From Brevibacillus laterosporus (GTDB lineage Bacteria; Bacillota; Bacilli; Brevibacillales; Brevibacillaceae), in assembly GCA_007833815.1 (NCBI GenBank), contig CP033464.1:1497501-1561500 (forward strand): 64,000 bases of DNA. The letters are read 5' to 3'. How positions within the stretch are numbered: position 1 is the stretch's first letter; every line of letters begins with the position of its first letter. The notes under the pieces are model-generated. The model ran no database searches. It had not been told where the DNA came from and worked only from the letters and a program-made list of their open reading frames with translations. Of this stretch, positions 1-9,007 are shown in pieces. Made by a program: the position numbers and the translations under genes.

Positions 1-742
<742 letters not shown>

Positions 743-803
743 CATTGCCTGTATGCTGACTTTCATTATCTAGTTTTGAAGGAACAAGTTTCTTTCAGAA
801 TGT

Positions 804-878
804 TCCTCAGTAGCTCAATGGTGGAGCAACCGGCTGTTAACCGGTAGGTTGGCGGTTCGAGTCCGTCCTGAGGAGCCA
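804..878 (+). tRNA. tRNA-Asn (GTT)
   Basis: A cloverleaf can be folded by eye: acceptor strands TCCTCAG and CTGAGGA, anticodon loop CTGTTAA with anticodon GTT, T-loop GGTTCGAGTCC, and an encoded GCCA 3' end. It is the first tRNA after the 23S gene and is probably co-transcribed with it. Confidence 0.97.
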
Positions 879-884
879 TTATAC

Positions 885-975
885 GGAGAGTTACCCAAGA
901 GGCCGAAGGGGACGGTTTGCTAAACCGTTAGTATGCGTAAGCGTAGCGAGGGTTCGAATCCCTCACTCTCCGCCA
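885..975 (+). tRNA. tRNA-Ser (GCT)
   Basis: This is a class II tRNA of about 91 bases with the long variable arm typical of serine tRNAs. The acceptor strand GGAGAG pairs with CTCTCC, the anticodon loop TTGCTAA carries GCT, and CCA is encoded. Confidence 0.96.
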
Positions 976-995
976 TATTGTTTTATCTAGATCCT

Positions 996-1072
996 GGCGG
1001 TGTAGCTCAGATGGCTAGAGCGTTCGGTTCATACCCGAAAGGTCGGGGGTTCGACCCCCTCCGCCGCTACCA
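996..1072 (+). tRNA. tRNA-Met (CAT), elongator type
   Basis: The anticodon loop GTTCATAC carries CAT. The acceptor strand GGCGGTG pairs with CGCCGCT through G-T pairs, and the body resembles the elongator tRNA-Met of B. subtilis as I remember it. A CAT tRNA could instead be the lysidine-modified Ile2 tRNA, but identity elements favour elongator Met. The initiator tRNA is a separate gene at 1377. Confidence 0.9.
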
Positions 1073-1088
1073 GTCTTTCATAACTCCT

Positions 1089-1173
1089 GCGGTCGTGGTG
1101 GAATTGGCAGACACACCATCTTGAGGGGGTGGCGGGGCGACCCGTGCGAGTTCGAGTCTCGCCGACCGCACCA
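1089..1173 (+). tRNA. tRNA-Leu (GAG)
   Basis: This is a class II tRNA of about 85 bases with a long variable arm. The acceptor strand GCGGTCG pairs with CGACCGC, the anticodon loop CTTGAGG carries GAG, and CCA is encoded. Confidence 0.95.
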
Positions 1174-1196
1174 TCTTGAGAACAATTAATTATATT

Positions 1197-1273
1197 GGCC
1201 CGTTGGTGAAGCGGTTTAACACAGCAGCCTTTCACGCTGTCATACAGGGGTTCGAATCCCCTACGGGTCACCA
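1197..1273 (+). tRNA. tRNA-Glu (TTC)
   Basis: The acceptor strand GGCCCGT pairs with ACGGGTC (including a G-T pair). The anticodon loop CTTTCAC carries TTC, the T-loop is GGTTCGAATCC, and CCA is encoded. Confidence 0.95.
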
Positions 1274-1282
1274 TAGTACTTC

Positions 1283-1358
1283 GGAGGATTAGCTCAGCTG
1301 GGAGAGCATCTGCCTTACAAGCAGAGGGTCGGCGGTTCGATCCCGTCATCCTCCACCA
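1283..1358 (+). tRNA. tRNA-Val (TAC)
   Basis: The acceptor strand GGAGGAT pairs with ATCCTCC, the anticodon loop CTTACAA carries TAC, and ACCA is encoded at the 3' end. Confidence 0.96.
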
Positions 1359-1376
1359 TTTTTATTTTCATATTGT

Positions 1377-1453
<77 letters not shown>

Positions 1454-1459
1454 AATTTT

Positions 1460-1536
1460 GGAGCTGTGGTGAAGTTGGAGTTCACGCCGGTCTGTCACAC
1501 CGGAGGTCGCGGGTTCGAGTCCCGTCAGCTCCGCCA
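1460..1536 (+). tRNA. tRNA-Asp (GTC)
   Basis: The acceptor strand GGAGCTG pairs with CAGCTCC, the anticodon loop CTGTCAC carries GTC, and GCCA is encoded at the 3' end. Confidence 0.96.
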
Positions 1537-1600
1537 TTTAATTACTTGGTGGAATCAGGATTCTTTTATGTATTAAGGATCATAATTAGAGATATAATAA

Positions 1601-1676
<76 letters not shown>

Positions 1677-1687
1677 TTATACATAAT

Positions 1688-1763
1688 GCCGGTGTAGCTC
1701 AATTGGTAGAGCACCTGACTTGTAATCAGGGGGTTGTGGGTTCAAGTCCTATCGCCGGCACCA
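1688..1763 (+). tRNA. tRNA-Thr (TGT)
   Basis: The acceptor strand GCCGGTG pairs with CGCCGGC, the anticodon loop CTTGTAA carries TGT, and ACCA is encoded. Confidence 0.96.
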
Positions 1764-1770
1764 TTTTTGG

Positions 1771-1845
1771 TGGGGTATAGCCAAGCGGTAAGGCAACGGA
1801 CTTTGACTCCGTCACTCCCAGGTTCAAATCCTGGTACCCCAGCCA
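1771..1845 (+). tRNA. tRNA-Gln (TTG)
   Basis: The acceptor strand TGGGGTA pairs with TACCCCA, the anticodon loop CTTTGAC carries TTG, and GCCA is encoded. The GatCAB amidotransferase at the end of the window would be needed if this tRNA is first charged with glutamate, as is usual in Firmicutes. Confidence 0.96.
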
Positions 1846-1852
1846 TTAGTAT

Positions 1853-1928
1853 GAGCCATTAGCTCAGTTGGTAGAGCATCTGACTTTTAATCAGAGGGTC
1901 GAAGGTTCGAGTCCTTCATGGCTCACCA
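1853..1928 (+). tRNA. tRNA-Lys (TTT)
   Basis: The acceptor strand GAGCCAT pairs with ATGGCTC, the anticodon loop CTTTTAA carries TTT, and ACCA is encoded. Confidence 0.96.
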
Positions 1929-1937
1929 GTTTCATAT

Positions 1938-2020
1938 GCGGGTGTGGCGGAATTGGCAGACGCACCAGATTTAGGTTCTGGCGGGCGACCGTGGGGGTTC
2001 AAGTCCCTCCACCCGCACCA
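1938..2020 (+). tRNA. tRNA-Leu (TAG)
   Basis: This class II tRNA of about 83 bases has acceptor strand GCGGGTG pairing with CACCCGC, anticodon loop TTTAGGT carrying TAG, and an encoded ACCA end. It is the last tRNA of the array; a terminator follows within 20 bases. Confidence 0.95.
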
Positions 2021-2036
2021 CATTTTTTTAAGCAAG

Positions 2037-2064
2037 AAGCCGCAGAGATTGCAGGCTTTTTTTG
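2037..2064 (+). terminator. terminator of the rRNA-tRNA operon
   Basis: The hairpin strand AAGCCGCA pairs with TGCAGGCTT (one bulged A) around loop GAGAT and runs into seven Ts. It lies 17 bases after the last tRNA. Confidence 0.85.
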
Positions 2065-2150
2065 TTTTATACATAAATTATTGTCACGTAAACTATGAGA
2101 TAAGCGTCATATATAGAGTTACCTATAAAATAACTATTACAAGCGTATAG

Positions 2151-2183
2151 AAGCTTCGTCAACATTTTTGATGAAGCTTTTTT
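2151..2183 (+). terminator. second hairpin terminator after the tRNA array
   Basis: The strand AAGCTTCGTC pairs with GATGAAGCTT (one G-T pair) across a nine-base loop and is followed by a T run. It probably backs up the terminator at 2037. Confidence 0.8.
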
Positions 2184-2501
2184 GTACTATCAGGATATAT
2201 GCGGTCTTATTAAATATCCTATAAGCACAACTATGTTTTTATCAAAACTGATAACGTTGCTAATCGTTCCGCTTCCTTATTATAAAGAACACCATTGTCT
2301 GCCTTAAGATTATATTTGGCGCAGGAAATTTCATAGTGGGAACCGAATGTTTTAATCAATAACAATGTAAGTAAATACCTATATCTCACAGTATCTGCTA
2401 AAACTTAACACTTGTCCTTCCATATATCTTCCAGTAAGTTAATAGGAGTAAAATAGTTTTTATACTAAAGAGATTAAATTGTAACCAAAGGGGTTGTAAA
2501 T
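2184..2501. other. intergenic region before the yeaC operon
   Basis: This 318-base AT-rich stretch has no convincing gene. A 24-codon ATG-started frame at 2233 lacks a ribosome binding site. It must hold the promoter of the downstream operon, but I cannot point to a clear -35/-10 pair. Confidence 0.5.
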
Positions 2502-3455
2502 ATGAGTATGATCCAGGTGGATCGTCCCCATCATTCTATAGAGAATCTAATACTGAATATTGAAAAAGTCCTAATCGGTAAAAGAAAGATGATAGAACTA
2601 GGCTTGGTTGCTTTATTGGCAAAAGGTCATGTTTTGCTAGAGGATGTTCCGGGTGTAGGAAAAACAATGTTTGTTCGTGCATTAGCAAAATCAATTGGTG
2701 GAGAATTTAAAAGGATTCAGTTTACGCCTGACCTACTTCCAACTGATGTGACTGGTGTTTCTATTTATAATCAAAAAACAATGGAGTTTGAATTCCGTAA
2801 AGGGCCCTTGTTTGCAAATGTAGTGCTAGCTGATGAAATTAACCGTACCTCGCCAAAGACGCAATCTGCCCTACTAGAAGCGATGGAGGAGCATTCTGTG
2901 ACGATTGATGGCTATACATATGCACTAAATCAACCATTCTTTGTTATGGCTACTCAGAATCCTCTGGAGTATGAAGGAACGTTCCCACTGCCAGAAGCAC
3001 AGTTGGATCGCTTTTTGCTGCAACTTCATCTAGGGTATCCTACAGAAAAAGAAGAAATGGCTATTTTAACTCGTATGGGAGCGGTTCATCCTATAGAAAG
3101 TTTAACGGCTGTTATTAGTGTACAAGAAATTGCTCAATTACAATCTATGATCACTCAAATCAAAGTAACGGAATCATTGAAAGAGTATATCGTGAGGCTC
3201 TGTCAAAAAACACGGAACACCCCAAGTGTCTATCTGGGTATTAGCCCTCGAGGAACATTGGCTCTTTGTCGTGCTGCCCAAGCCTATGCGTTTATTCAAG
3301 GACGTGATTACGTTATTCCAGACGATGTGAAGGAGCTAGTACCTCCTATCTTTAGACATCGCCTAATCATGAAGCCAGAGGCACGTATGGACGGGGAAAC
3401 GCCGGAACGTTTTATCAACCGGTTGTTGCAGGAGACACGAGTCCCTGTACATTGA
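2502..3455 (+). CDS. yeaC: MoxR-family AAA+ ATPase
   Basis: This AAA+ ATPase of the MoxR family (317 residues, normal family length) is thought to act as a chaperone in protein complex maturation. Walker A (EDVPGVGKT, about residues 47-55) and Walker B (VVLADEINR, about 107-115) are intact, followed by the sensor segment ATQNPLEYEGTFPLPEAQLDRF with its arginine. The start ATG follows AAAGGGG by about eight bases; a second ATG lies two codons on. It is followed 15 bases later by a DUF58 protein and then a membrane transglutaminase, the standard MoxR-DUF58-TgpA arrangement and the yeaC-yeaD-yebA order of B. subtilis. The client protein is unknown. Confidence 0.93.
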   Translation: MSMIQVDRPHHSIENLILNIEKVLIGKRKMIELGLVALLAKGHVLLEDVPGVGKTMFVRALAKSIGGEFKRIQFTPDLLPTDVTGVSIYNQKTMEFEFRKGPLFANVVLADEINRTSPKTQSALLEAMEEHSVTIDGYTYALNQPFFVMATQNPLEYEGTFPLPEAQLDRFLLQLHLGYPTEKEEMAILTRMGAVHPIESLTAVISVQEIAQLQSMITQIKVTESLKEYIVRLCQKTRNTPSVYLGISPRGTLALCRAAQAYAFIQGRDYVIPDDVKELVPPIFRHRLIMKPEARMDGETPERFINRLLQETRVPVH

Positions 3456-3470
3456 GAGGACGGTGTCTAA

Positions 3471-4679
3471 ATGAAACAGCGAAAATTTAATAAAGCTCTG
3501 TTAGCGCTATTGGTGCTGATATGCTATATATATGCACAGTTTCAAGGTGGATTCGTCAGTTGGTTTTTGTTTTATAGCATTTGTATACTCGGTATTTATG
3601 AAGGGTTAACATATTTGTTGATGTTTGCAACCCTAGAGGTTACGCGGGAGGTGGATCGCCAAAGGCTAAAAGATGGCGATGATGTTGTTGTTACATTAAC
3701 TTTCCGTCGACGTTTCTGGTTCCCACTTGGCTGGAACTTAATTGTTGAGCCACTTCCCGATAAATTAGCTGGTTACTTTGAACCACATCAACAAGTTATT
3801 TTTCCAGGATTTAAAAAGGAACAAGTGATTCATTATTTAATTCCAGCAGTCCCTCGTGGACATTATCAGCTGAAAGAATGCATTTTGGTTGGTGGTGACT
3901 TTTTTGGTTTCTTACATCGGCAGAAAAAGATTGAGTTATTTAATGATTTTTTAGTTTACCCTAGCTATAAGCAAATTAGCCATTGGTCAGCAGGAGACGG
4001 ACGTATCAGTGGTAATGTCCATGTTGCACATCTGCGTTCAGACGATGTAGCAGCTGTGAGAGGCGTCCGCGATTACCAGAGAGGGGATCGGTTAAGCCAG
4101 ATTCATTGGAGAGCATCTGCTAGGGGCCACGGGCTTAAAACAAAAGAGTTTGAACATCAGGCGATGAATCAATTGATCTTCTTTCTGGATGTGCAAAAGC
4201 CTGTCTCAACTCAAATTCATCACCATATTTTTGAAACCAGTGTAAAACTAGCTGCCAGCCTCATTTACTATTCGAACATTAATTTGCATTCCTATGGGTT
4301 CGTAGCACGTGGAAAAGAGCGAATAGTTATTCCGCCAGCTATTTCACAAGAACACTTTTTTCGGGTATTTGATCAATTGGGGAGGATTCACTCTGATGGA
4401 GAAGATTCCTTTGCACGTGTTATAGGAAGAGAAACATTGGAATTTCCCAAAGGATATACTCTAGTGATGATTACCTCTTCGTTGACGAAAGACCTAGTGG
4501 TACATTTGGGGAATTTAGCTAGGTCTGGACGTAACATTCAGTTGTTCTGGGTGCACGATCATGTGATTCCGACTGTGGAGGAAAAGGAAGCACTAAAGCG
4601 ATTAAGTGCTGTGAAAGTAATGTGTAAACCAATTCATGTGGATGAATATGAAGAGTTAAAACAGATAGGGGGTGCCTAA
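3471..4679 (+). CDS. yeaD: DUF58 domain membrane protein
   Basis: This 402-residue protein has two N-terminal membrane segments (about residues 8-28 and 33-53), then a soluble region ending in the DUF58 domain. The domain signature is visible around residue 198 onward (VRDYQRGDRLSQIHWRASAR, with the following TKEFE). The C-terminal half has a von Willebrand A-like fold in this family. It sits between the MoxR ATPase and the transglutaminase, ending one base before the latter's preferred start, so translation is probably coupled. The family is linked to MoxR function, but its molecular role is not settled. Confidence 0.9.
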   Translation: MKQRKFNKALLALLVLICYIYAQFQGGFVSWFLFYSICILGIYEGLTYLLMFATLEVTREVDRQRLKDGDDVVVTLTFRRRFWFPLGWNLIVEPLPDKLAGYFEPHQQVIFPGFKKEQVIHYLIPAVPRGHYQLKECILVGGDFFGFLHRQKKIELFNDFLVYPSYKQISHWSAGDGRISGNVHVAHLRSDDVAAVRGVRDYQRGDRLSQIHWRASARGHGLKTKEFEHQAMNQLIFFLDVQKPVSTQIHHHIFETSVKLAASLIYYSNINLHSYGFVARGKERIVIPPAISQEHFFRVFDQLGRIHSDGEDSFARVIGRETLEFPKGYTLVMITSSLTKDLVVHLGNLARSGRNIQLFWVHDHVIPTVEEKEALKRLSAVKVMCKPIHVDEYEELKQIGGA

Positions 4680-4680
4680 G

Positions 4681-6924
4681 ATGTCAGGAGCATCCTTTTG
4701 GAAGCAAAAAAAAGGGCTGGAGTGGCTAGCTGCCCTGTTTTTGTTTTTGTTGTTACGCGAGTGGTTGTCGCCTCTACCTACTCTTTCTGATACTGGAAAT
4801 ATCAGTAGCTTTCTCTATCTGCTGGTGGGGATCGTATTGGTTGATATGACCTTCCGTAGTCATTTGCTGGGATTATTGATTAAAGGTATCCTTGCCCTTG
4901 TGATATTTCATGCCGAGTTTGTAGAGCTTTCTTTTTTTAATCCAGAGTGGCTGTTGGAAACGTTGCGAGCGGTTAGTGAAGATTTTACTAAGATATTTAG
5001 TCAAGATTGGGCAAATATGAGTATTATTTCAAGAAATCTGCTGTTTTTAAGCATGATTTTGATATTGGTTACCTTGCTAAATAATCTCGTGTTAGAACAA
5101 AGACAAGGCTTATGGTTTGTCTTTATCACCATTTCCTATCTTGCTGTGTTAGATACCTTTATGCCGTTTAATGGTAGTGGTGCGATTATGCGGACCTTGC
5201 TAATTGGCTTTATGCTAATTACGACTCTACATCTATCATCTATTCAAAAGGGTTTTACATATAGAGGACCTCAGTCTGCTATCTGGAAAACGCTGGTGGT
5301 TCCACTGATGATCATTTCGCTCGCAATAGGTGTAGGATACTCAGCACCGAAGGCAGATCCCACTTGGCCCGATCCGATTGGTTTTTTGCAAGGAAAGGCT
5401 GGAAAAGGTAAGAGCGACGTGATCCGTAAAGTGGGTTACGACACCAATGATAAGACGTTGGGTGGACCCTTTCAGCAGGATGACACCAAGGTATTTACGG
5501 TAACAACAAATGATAAATACTATTTGCGTGGCGATGCAAAGGATGTTTATACGGGTAAAGGTTGGATCAAAAGTGATAAACAACTGGAATCAATCGTACA
5601 CCCTAAAAATTACATGTGGAGTGATACGCTGTTTTCAGGCTTGGAAACAAAAAAGGTCATGGCTGTTATGCAAGCTGAGGGAGAACAGCTACCAGCTATT
5701 TTTTATCCAGGACAGCTTAAGGGTATTGAAGAGTTAAATCCAGGAAATGTGACGTTAACTTATGACACGATTTCTCAAGGTGTTTTAACCTTTAATGGGG
5801 CTATGCAAAAGGATTCAAATAGTCGCACGTTTATTGAAAGAGACGATAGCATCTTGATTCCGACCCCAGTTGAACAGTACATGGATCATTATCAGCTACA
5901 AGCAGAGATTCCAGTGATTAGTGAAAAGAAAATTATTATGGCGGGTACCGATTATCCTAGAGATATTCAAGAACGGTATTTGCAGCTGCCTAATGCTCTC
6001 CCTGATCGCATAAAGAATCTAGCTGAAAAAATTACGGAAACGTCAACAAATCCTTACGACAAGGCAAGAGCGATAGAAAATTATTTGCGTACAGAAGGAA
6101 GATATCGCTATGAAACGAAAGATGTCACGATGCCTAGGGAAGGACAAGATTTTGTAGATCAATTTCTATTTGAAACAATGAAGGGATATTGCGATCATTT
6201 TTCGACTTCTATGGTGGTAATGCTCCGATCAATTGATATCCCTGCACGTTGGGTAAAAGGGTTTGCTCCAGGCCAAGAAATTAGCCGGGACGCCAACAAC
6301 AACATTACGATGGAAGTAAGAAATAGGGATGCTCATTCTTGGGTAGAAGTCTACTTCCCAGGTAGCGGTTGGATTCCGTTTGAAGCAACAGCTTCTTTTA
6401 CCTCTCCTTTGCGTGTAAATTACGATCGTTTTTCTAATGAGTCAAGTGAGGTAAATATACCTGCTTCCACAGAGGATAAAGAAGTGAACAAACCCAAACA
6501 ACTTGATCGACTTGAGGATGAGGACGTTCCTGTAGCTAAAAAGAGTGTAGCATTCTCATGGGTATGGTTATTGCCGATTGGTTTTTTTATCATAGTGGGA
6601 GCATGGTTTTTGTGGAAAAAACGTCAACAGATGTATTTGTGGTGGCTACAACGCAAAATGACACAATACGCTCAGGATGATTTTCCACGTAGATTTACGT
6701 TAGTTCTAACGATATTTGAAAAAATGGTTTCGCCTCGACATTCTGGTGAAACATTGCGAGAATATGTGAATCGTTTGCAAATTAGCGGAGATAAGCGCCA
6801 AGATCTACTTTATTTAACAACTATCTATGAAAAAACGCTTTATGGCTTGAAGGAAATGGAAGAGAAAGCAAAATCGTTATGGCAGCAGACCATTGAGCGA
6901 TTAATACGCCAAATGAAACCTTGA
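4681..6924 (+). CDS. yebA: membrane transglutaminase-like protein (TgpA/YebA type)
   Basis: This 747-residue protein has about six hydrophobic segments in the first 230 residues, a large extracellular region with a transglutaminase core, one more membrane helix near residue 630 (VWLLPIGFFIIVGAWFLW) and a cytoplasmic C-terminal tail (DUF4129-like). The probable catalytic residues are Cys504 (in KGYCDHF) and His552 (in DAHSWVEV). The third position is Glu568 (FEATA) where many relatives have Asp. The start is taken as ATG 4681, six bases after AGGGGGTG; an upstream in-frame GTG at 4672 would overlap the DUF58 gene. The substrate is unknown; the neighbours suggest a cell-envelope role. Confidence 0.88.
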   Translation: MSGASFWKQKKGLEWLAALFLFLLLREWLSPLPTLSDTGNISSFLYLLVGIVLVDMTFRSHLLGLLIKGILALVIFHAEFVELSFFNPEWLLETLRAVSEDFTKIFSQDWANMSIISRNLLFLSMILILVTLLNNLVLEQRQGLWFVFITISYLAVLDTFMPFNGSGAIMRTLLIGFMLITTLHLSSIQKGFTYRGPQSAIWKTLVVPLMIISLAIGVGYSAPKADPTWPDPIGFLQGKAGKGKSDVIRKVGYDTNDKTLGGPFQQDDTKVFTVTTNDKYYLRGDAKDVYTGKGWIKSDKQLESIVHPKNYMWSDTLFSGLETKKVMAVMQAEGEQLPAIFYPGQLKGIEELNPGNVTLTYDTISQGVLTFNGAMQKDSNSRTFIERDDSILIPTPVEQYMDHYQLQAEIPVISEKKIIMAGTDYPRDIQERYLQLPNALPDRIKNLAEKITETSTNPYDKARAIENYLRTEGRYRYETKDVTMPREGQDFVDQFLFETMKGYCDHFSTSMVVMLRSIDIPARWVKGFAPGQEISRDANNNITMEVRNRDAHSWVEVYFPGSGWIPFEATASFTSPLRVNYDRFSNESSEVNIPASTEDKEVNKPKQLDRLEDEDVPVAKKSVAFSWVWLLPIGFFIIVGAWFLWKKRQQMYLWWLQRKMTQYAQDDFPRRFTLVLTIFEKMVSPRHSGETLREYVNRLQISGDKRQDLLYLTTIYEKTLYGLKEMEEKAKSLWQQTIERLIRQMKP

Positions 6925-7021
6925 TCATTTCCCCATCATCTGCTAGAATTTTTGACAATATGATACTTTGATAGCAGTAAGCAGGAGAAACGCCACTGCC
7001 TCTTTTTTGAATGACAACGTT

Positions 7022-7090
7022 AAAGACAGGGACATTTGCCCATAGAAGATGTCAGACGATTTCATCTACGGGTATGTGGCCTGTCTTTTT
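7022..7090 (+). terminator. long branched hairpin terminator between yebA and guaA
   Basis: The outer strand AAAGACAGG pairs perfectly with CCTGTCTTT, and inner blocks ACAT/ATGT, CCC/GGG and AGATG/CATCT continue the stem with internal loops. It runs into five Ts. It is far larger than the other terminators here; it most simply ends the yebA operon but could be a leader element of guaA (see findings). Confidence 0.7.
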
Positions 7091-7212
7091 GATGGATTTG
7101 GAGAATTTTATTCTTCATACCAAAAAAGAGAAAGGGAGATAATATCTTCAAGGAACGTTTTGGACATGTCTACTGAGTGTACAAGTATACAAGGTTAAGG
7201 GAGGATCTTTCC

Positions 7213-8751
7213 GTGGAAAAGCCGTTGGAATTAGTGGTAGTAATAGACTTTGGGGGGCAATATAACCAATTGATCGCAAGACGTGTACGTGATTTGGGCG
7301 TATACAGTGAGTTGATGCCTTTCAATACGCCTGTGGAAAAAATTAAGGAGCTGAATCCAAAAGGGATTATTTTCTCTGGTGGACCAGCTAGTGTATATGA
7401 AGAAGGGGCACCACAAATTGACCCAGCGATTTTTGACCTAGGTGTGCCTATCTTGGGTATTTGCTATGGGATGCAATTAATGTCCCAAACATTGAAGGGT
7501 AAAGTAGAACGCGCTGGTAAACGTGAATACGGAAAAGCGGAAATACGTCTTGAAAACCAACATGGTTTGTACAGTAACTGGGAATCTTCTGAAGTAGTAT
7601 GGATGAGCCATACAGATAAAGTAGTAGAACTACCAGAAGGATTCGTTATTGACGCAGTGAGCGACTCTTGCCCGATTGCTGCTATCAGTCATCCAGAGCG
7701 CAATCTATATGGTGTGCAGTTCCATCCAGAAGTTCGTCATACCGTAAAAGGACATGAATTTGTAAGTAACTTCTTGTTTAATATTTGCAAATGCACGGGC
7801 GACTGGAGCATGACTACATTTATTGAGGACGAAATCAGAGAGATTCGCGAAACCGTTGGAAATAAAAACGTATTGTGTGCATTGAGCGGTGGGGTTGATT
7901 CCTCTGTAGTAGCAGCTCTAATTCATCGCGCGATTGGTGATCAATTAACTTGTATGTTTGTTGATCATGGTTTGTTGCGTAAAGGTGAAGCGGAAAGTGT
8001 AATGGAAACGTTCGTAGGCAAATTTGATATGAAAGTAATCAAAATTGATGCGCGTGAACGCTTCTTGAACAAATTAAAAGGTGTAACTGATCCAGAACAA
8101 AAACGTAAGATCATTGGTAACGAATTCATTTACGTGTTTGATGAAGAGGCTGCTAAGCTTACGGATATGGACTTCCTAGCTCAAGGTACACTTTATACGG
8201 ACATTGTTGAGAGTGGAACAGCTACGGCTCAAACTATTAAATCTCACCACAATGTAGGCGGTCTACCAGAAGACATGAACTTTAAGCTAATCGAGCCTTT
8301 AGATACATTGTTCAAAGATGAAGTACGTAAACTAGGTAAAGAGCTAGGTCTTCCTGATGCAATCGTTTGGAGACAGCCTTTCCCAGGTCCTGGTCTTGGT
8401 ATTCGTGTTTTAGGTGAGATTACAGAAGATAAGTTAGAAATTGTTCGTGAATCTGATGCTATCTTGCGTGAAGAGATTCAAAAAGCTGGATTGGATCGCG
8501 AAATTTGGCAATACTTCACTGCTTTGCCTGACATGAAGAGCGTGGGGGTAATGGGTGATGCTCGTACGTACTCTTACACAGTAGGAATTCGTGCAGTAAC
8601 TTCCATCGATGGAATGACAGCCGACTGGGCTCGTATTCCATGGGATGTATTGGAGAAAATTTCTGTACGTATTGTTAATGAAGTAGACAATGTAAACCGT
8701 ATTGTGTACGATGTTACTTCCAAACCACCAGCAACTATTGAGTGGGAATAA
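7213..8751 (+). CDS. guaA: GMP synthase (glutamine-hydrolysing)
   Basis: GuaA converts XMP to GMP with ATP and glutamine in the cytoplasm. The protein is 512 residues. An N-terminal class I glutaminase domain has its nucleophile Cys84 in GICYGMQL and the His-Glu pair in FHPEV. An ATP-pyrophosphatase domain follows with the P-loop SGGVDSS (225-231), and the C-terminal dimerisation domain carries FPGPGLGIR. The start is GTG 7213, six bases after the strong GGGAGGAT; an in-frame ATG at 7177 would give 12 extra residues without a good binding site. pbuG follows, as in B. subtilis. I see no PurBox directly in front of it. Confidence 0.97.
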   Translation: MEKPLELVVVIDFGGQYNQLIARRVRDLGVYSELMPFNTPVEKIKELNPKGIIFSGGPASVYEEGAPQIDPAIFDLGVPILGICYGMQLMSQTLKGKVERAGKREYGKAEIRLENQHGLYSNWESSEVVWMSHTDKVVELPEGFVIDAVSDSCPIAAISHPERNLYGVQFHPEVRHTVKGHEFVSNFLFNICKCTGDWSMTTFIEDEIREIRETVGNKNVLCALSGGVDSSVVAALIHRAIGDQLTCMFVDHGLLRKGEAESVMETFVGKFDMKVIKIDARERFLNKLKGVTDPEQKRKIIGNEFIYVFDEEAAKLTDMDFLAQGTLYTDIVESGTATAQTIKSHHNVGGLPEDMNFKLIEPLDTLFKDEVRKLGKELGLPDAIVWRQPFPGPGLGIRVLGEITEDKLEIVRESDAILREEIQKAGLDREIWQYFTALPDMKSVGVMGDARTYSYTVGIRAVTSIDGMTADWARIPWDVLEKISVRIVNEVDNVNRIVYDVTSKPPATIEWE

Positions 8752-8753
8752 TA

Positions 8754-8829
8754 AATACGTATAATTTATGTTAAATTAGTATAAACGTTCGTGTTTTGTA
8801 TTGACAGCGTGCGATGTTCTTGTTAAACT
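8754..8829 (+). promoter_or_regulatory. PurR box pair and promoter of pbuG
   Basis: A good minus-oriented PurBox (AAACGTTCGTGTTT, 8783-8796) lies just upstream of a -35 TTGACA (8801-8806) and a -10 TAAACT (8824-8829) with a 17-base spacer. A degenerate opposite-facing box (core CGTAT, 8758-8762) lies 29 bases upstream of the GTTCG core at 8787. The B. subtilis PurR consensus AWWWCCGAACWWT is established knowledge; binding here is inferred. Confidence 0.75.
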
Positions 8830-8846
8830 TTCGTTGTGTGGCTGAA

Positions 8847-8948
8847 GTTCGAGTTTTTATTCGGATTTTCGACTGATAACGACTTGTTTGGCGGGAATTA
8901 TCGCACGTTTTTATGTTTTTACCGAATGTTATTTGTCATTATTCGAAC
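8847..8948 (+). promoter_or_regulatory. cluster of further PurBox-like half sites in the pbuG leader
   Basis: Downstream of the promoter, GTTCG (8847) and ATTCGG (8859) face one way, and CCGAAT (8922) and TTCGAAC (8942) face the other. The site at 8859 reads AAATCCGAATAAA on the minus strand, close to the PurR consensus. The strand CGTGCGAT (8808-8815) is also perfectly complementary to ATCGCACG (8900-8907), which is followed by a T-rich stretch. No guanine-riboswitch core was found. Confidence 0.4.
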
Positions 8949-9007
8949 AAAACTTGTCTTTTCAGCAAATATTACTTGATACAGGTTACTATTAGGAGGG
9001 ACAAAGG

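Noticed and set aside
2233-2307. 24-codon hydrophobic frame MFLSKLITLLIVPLPYYK
   Set aside because: No ribosome binding site and no neighbouring partner; short hydrophobic frames are common in AT-rich DNA.
8830-9000. Possible purine riboswitch upstream of pbuG
   Set aside because: I could not find the conserved purine aptamer core; a hairpin can be drawn but not the three-way junction.
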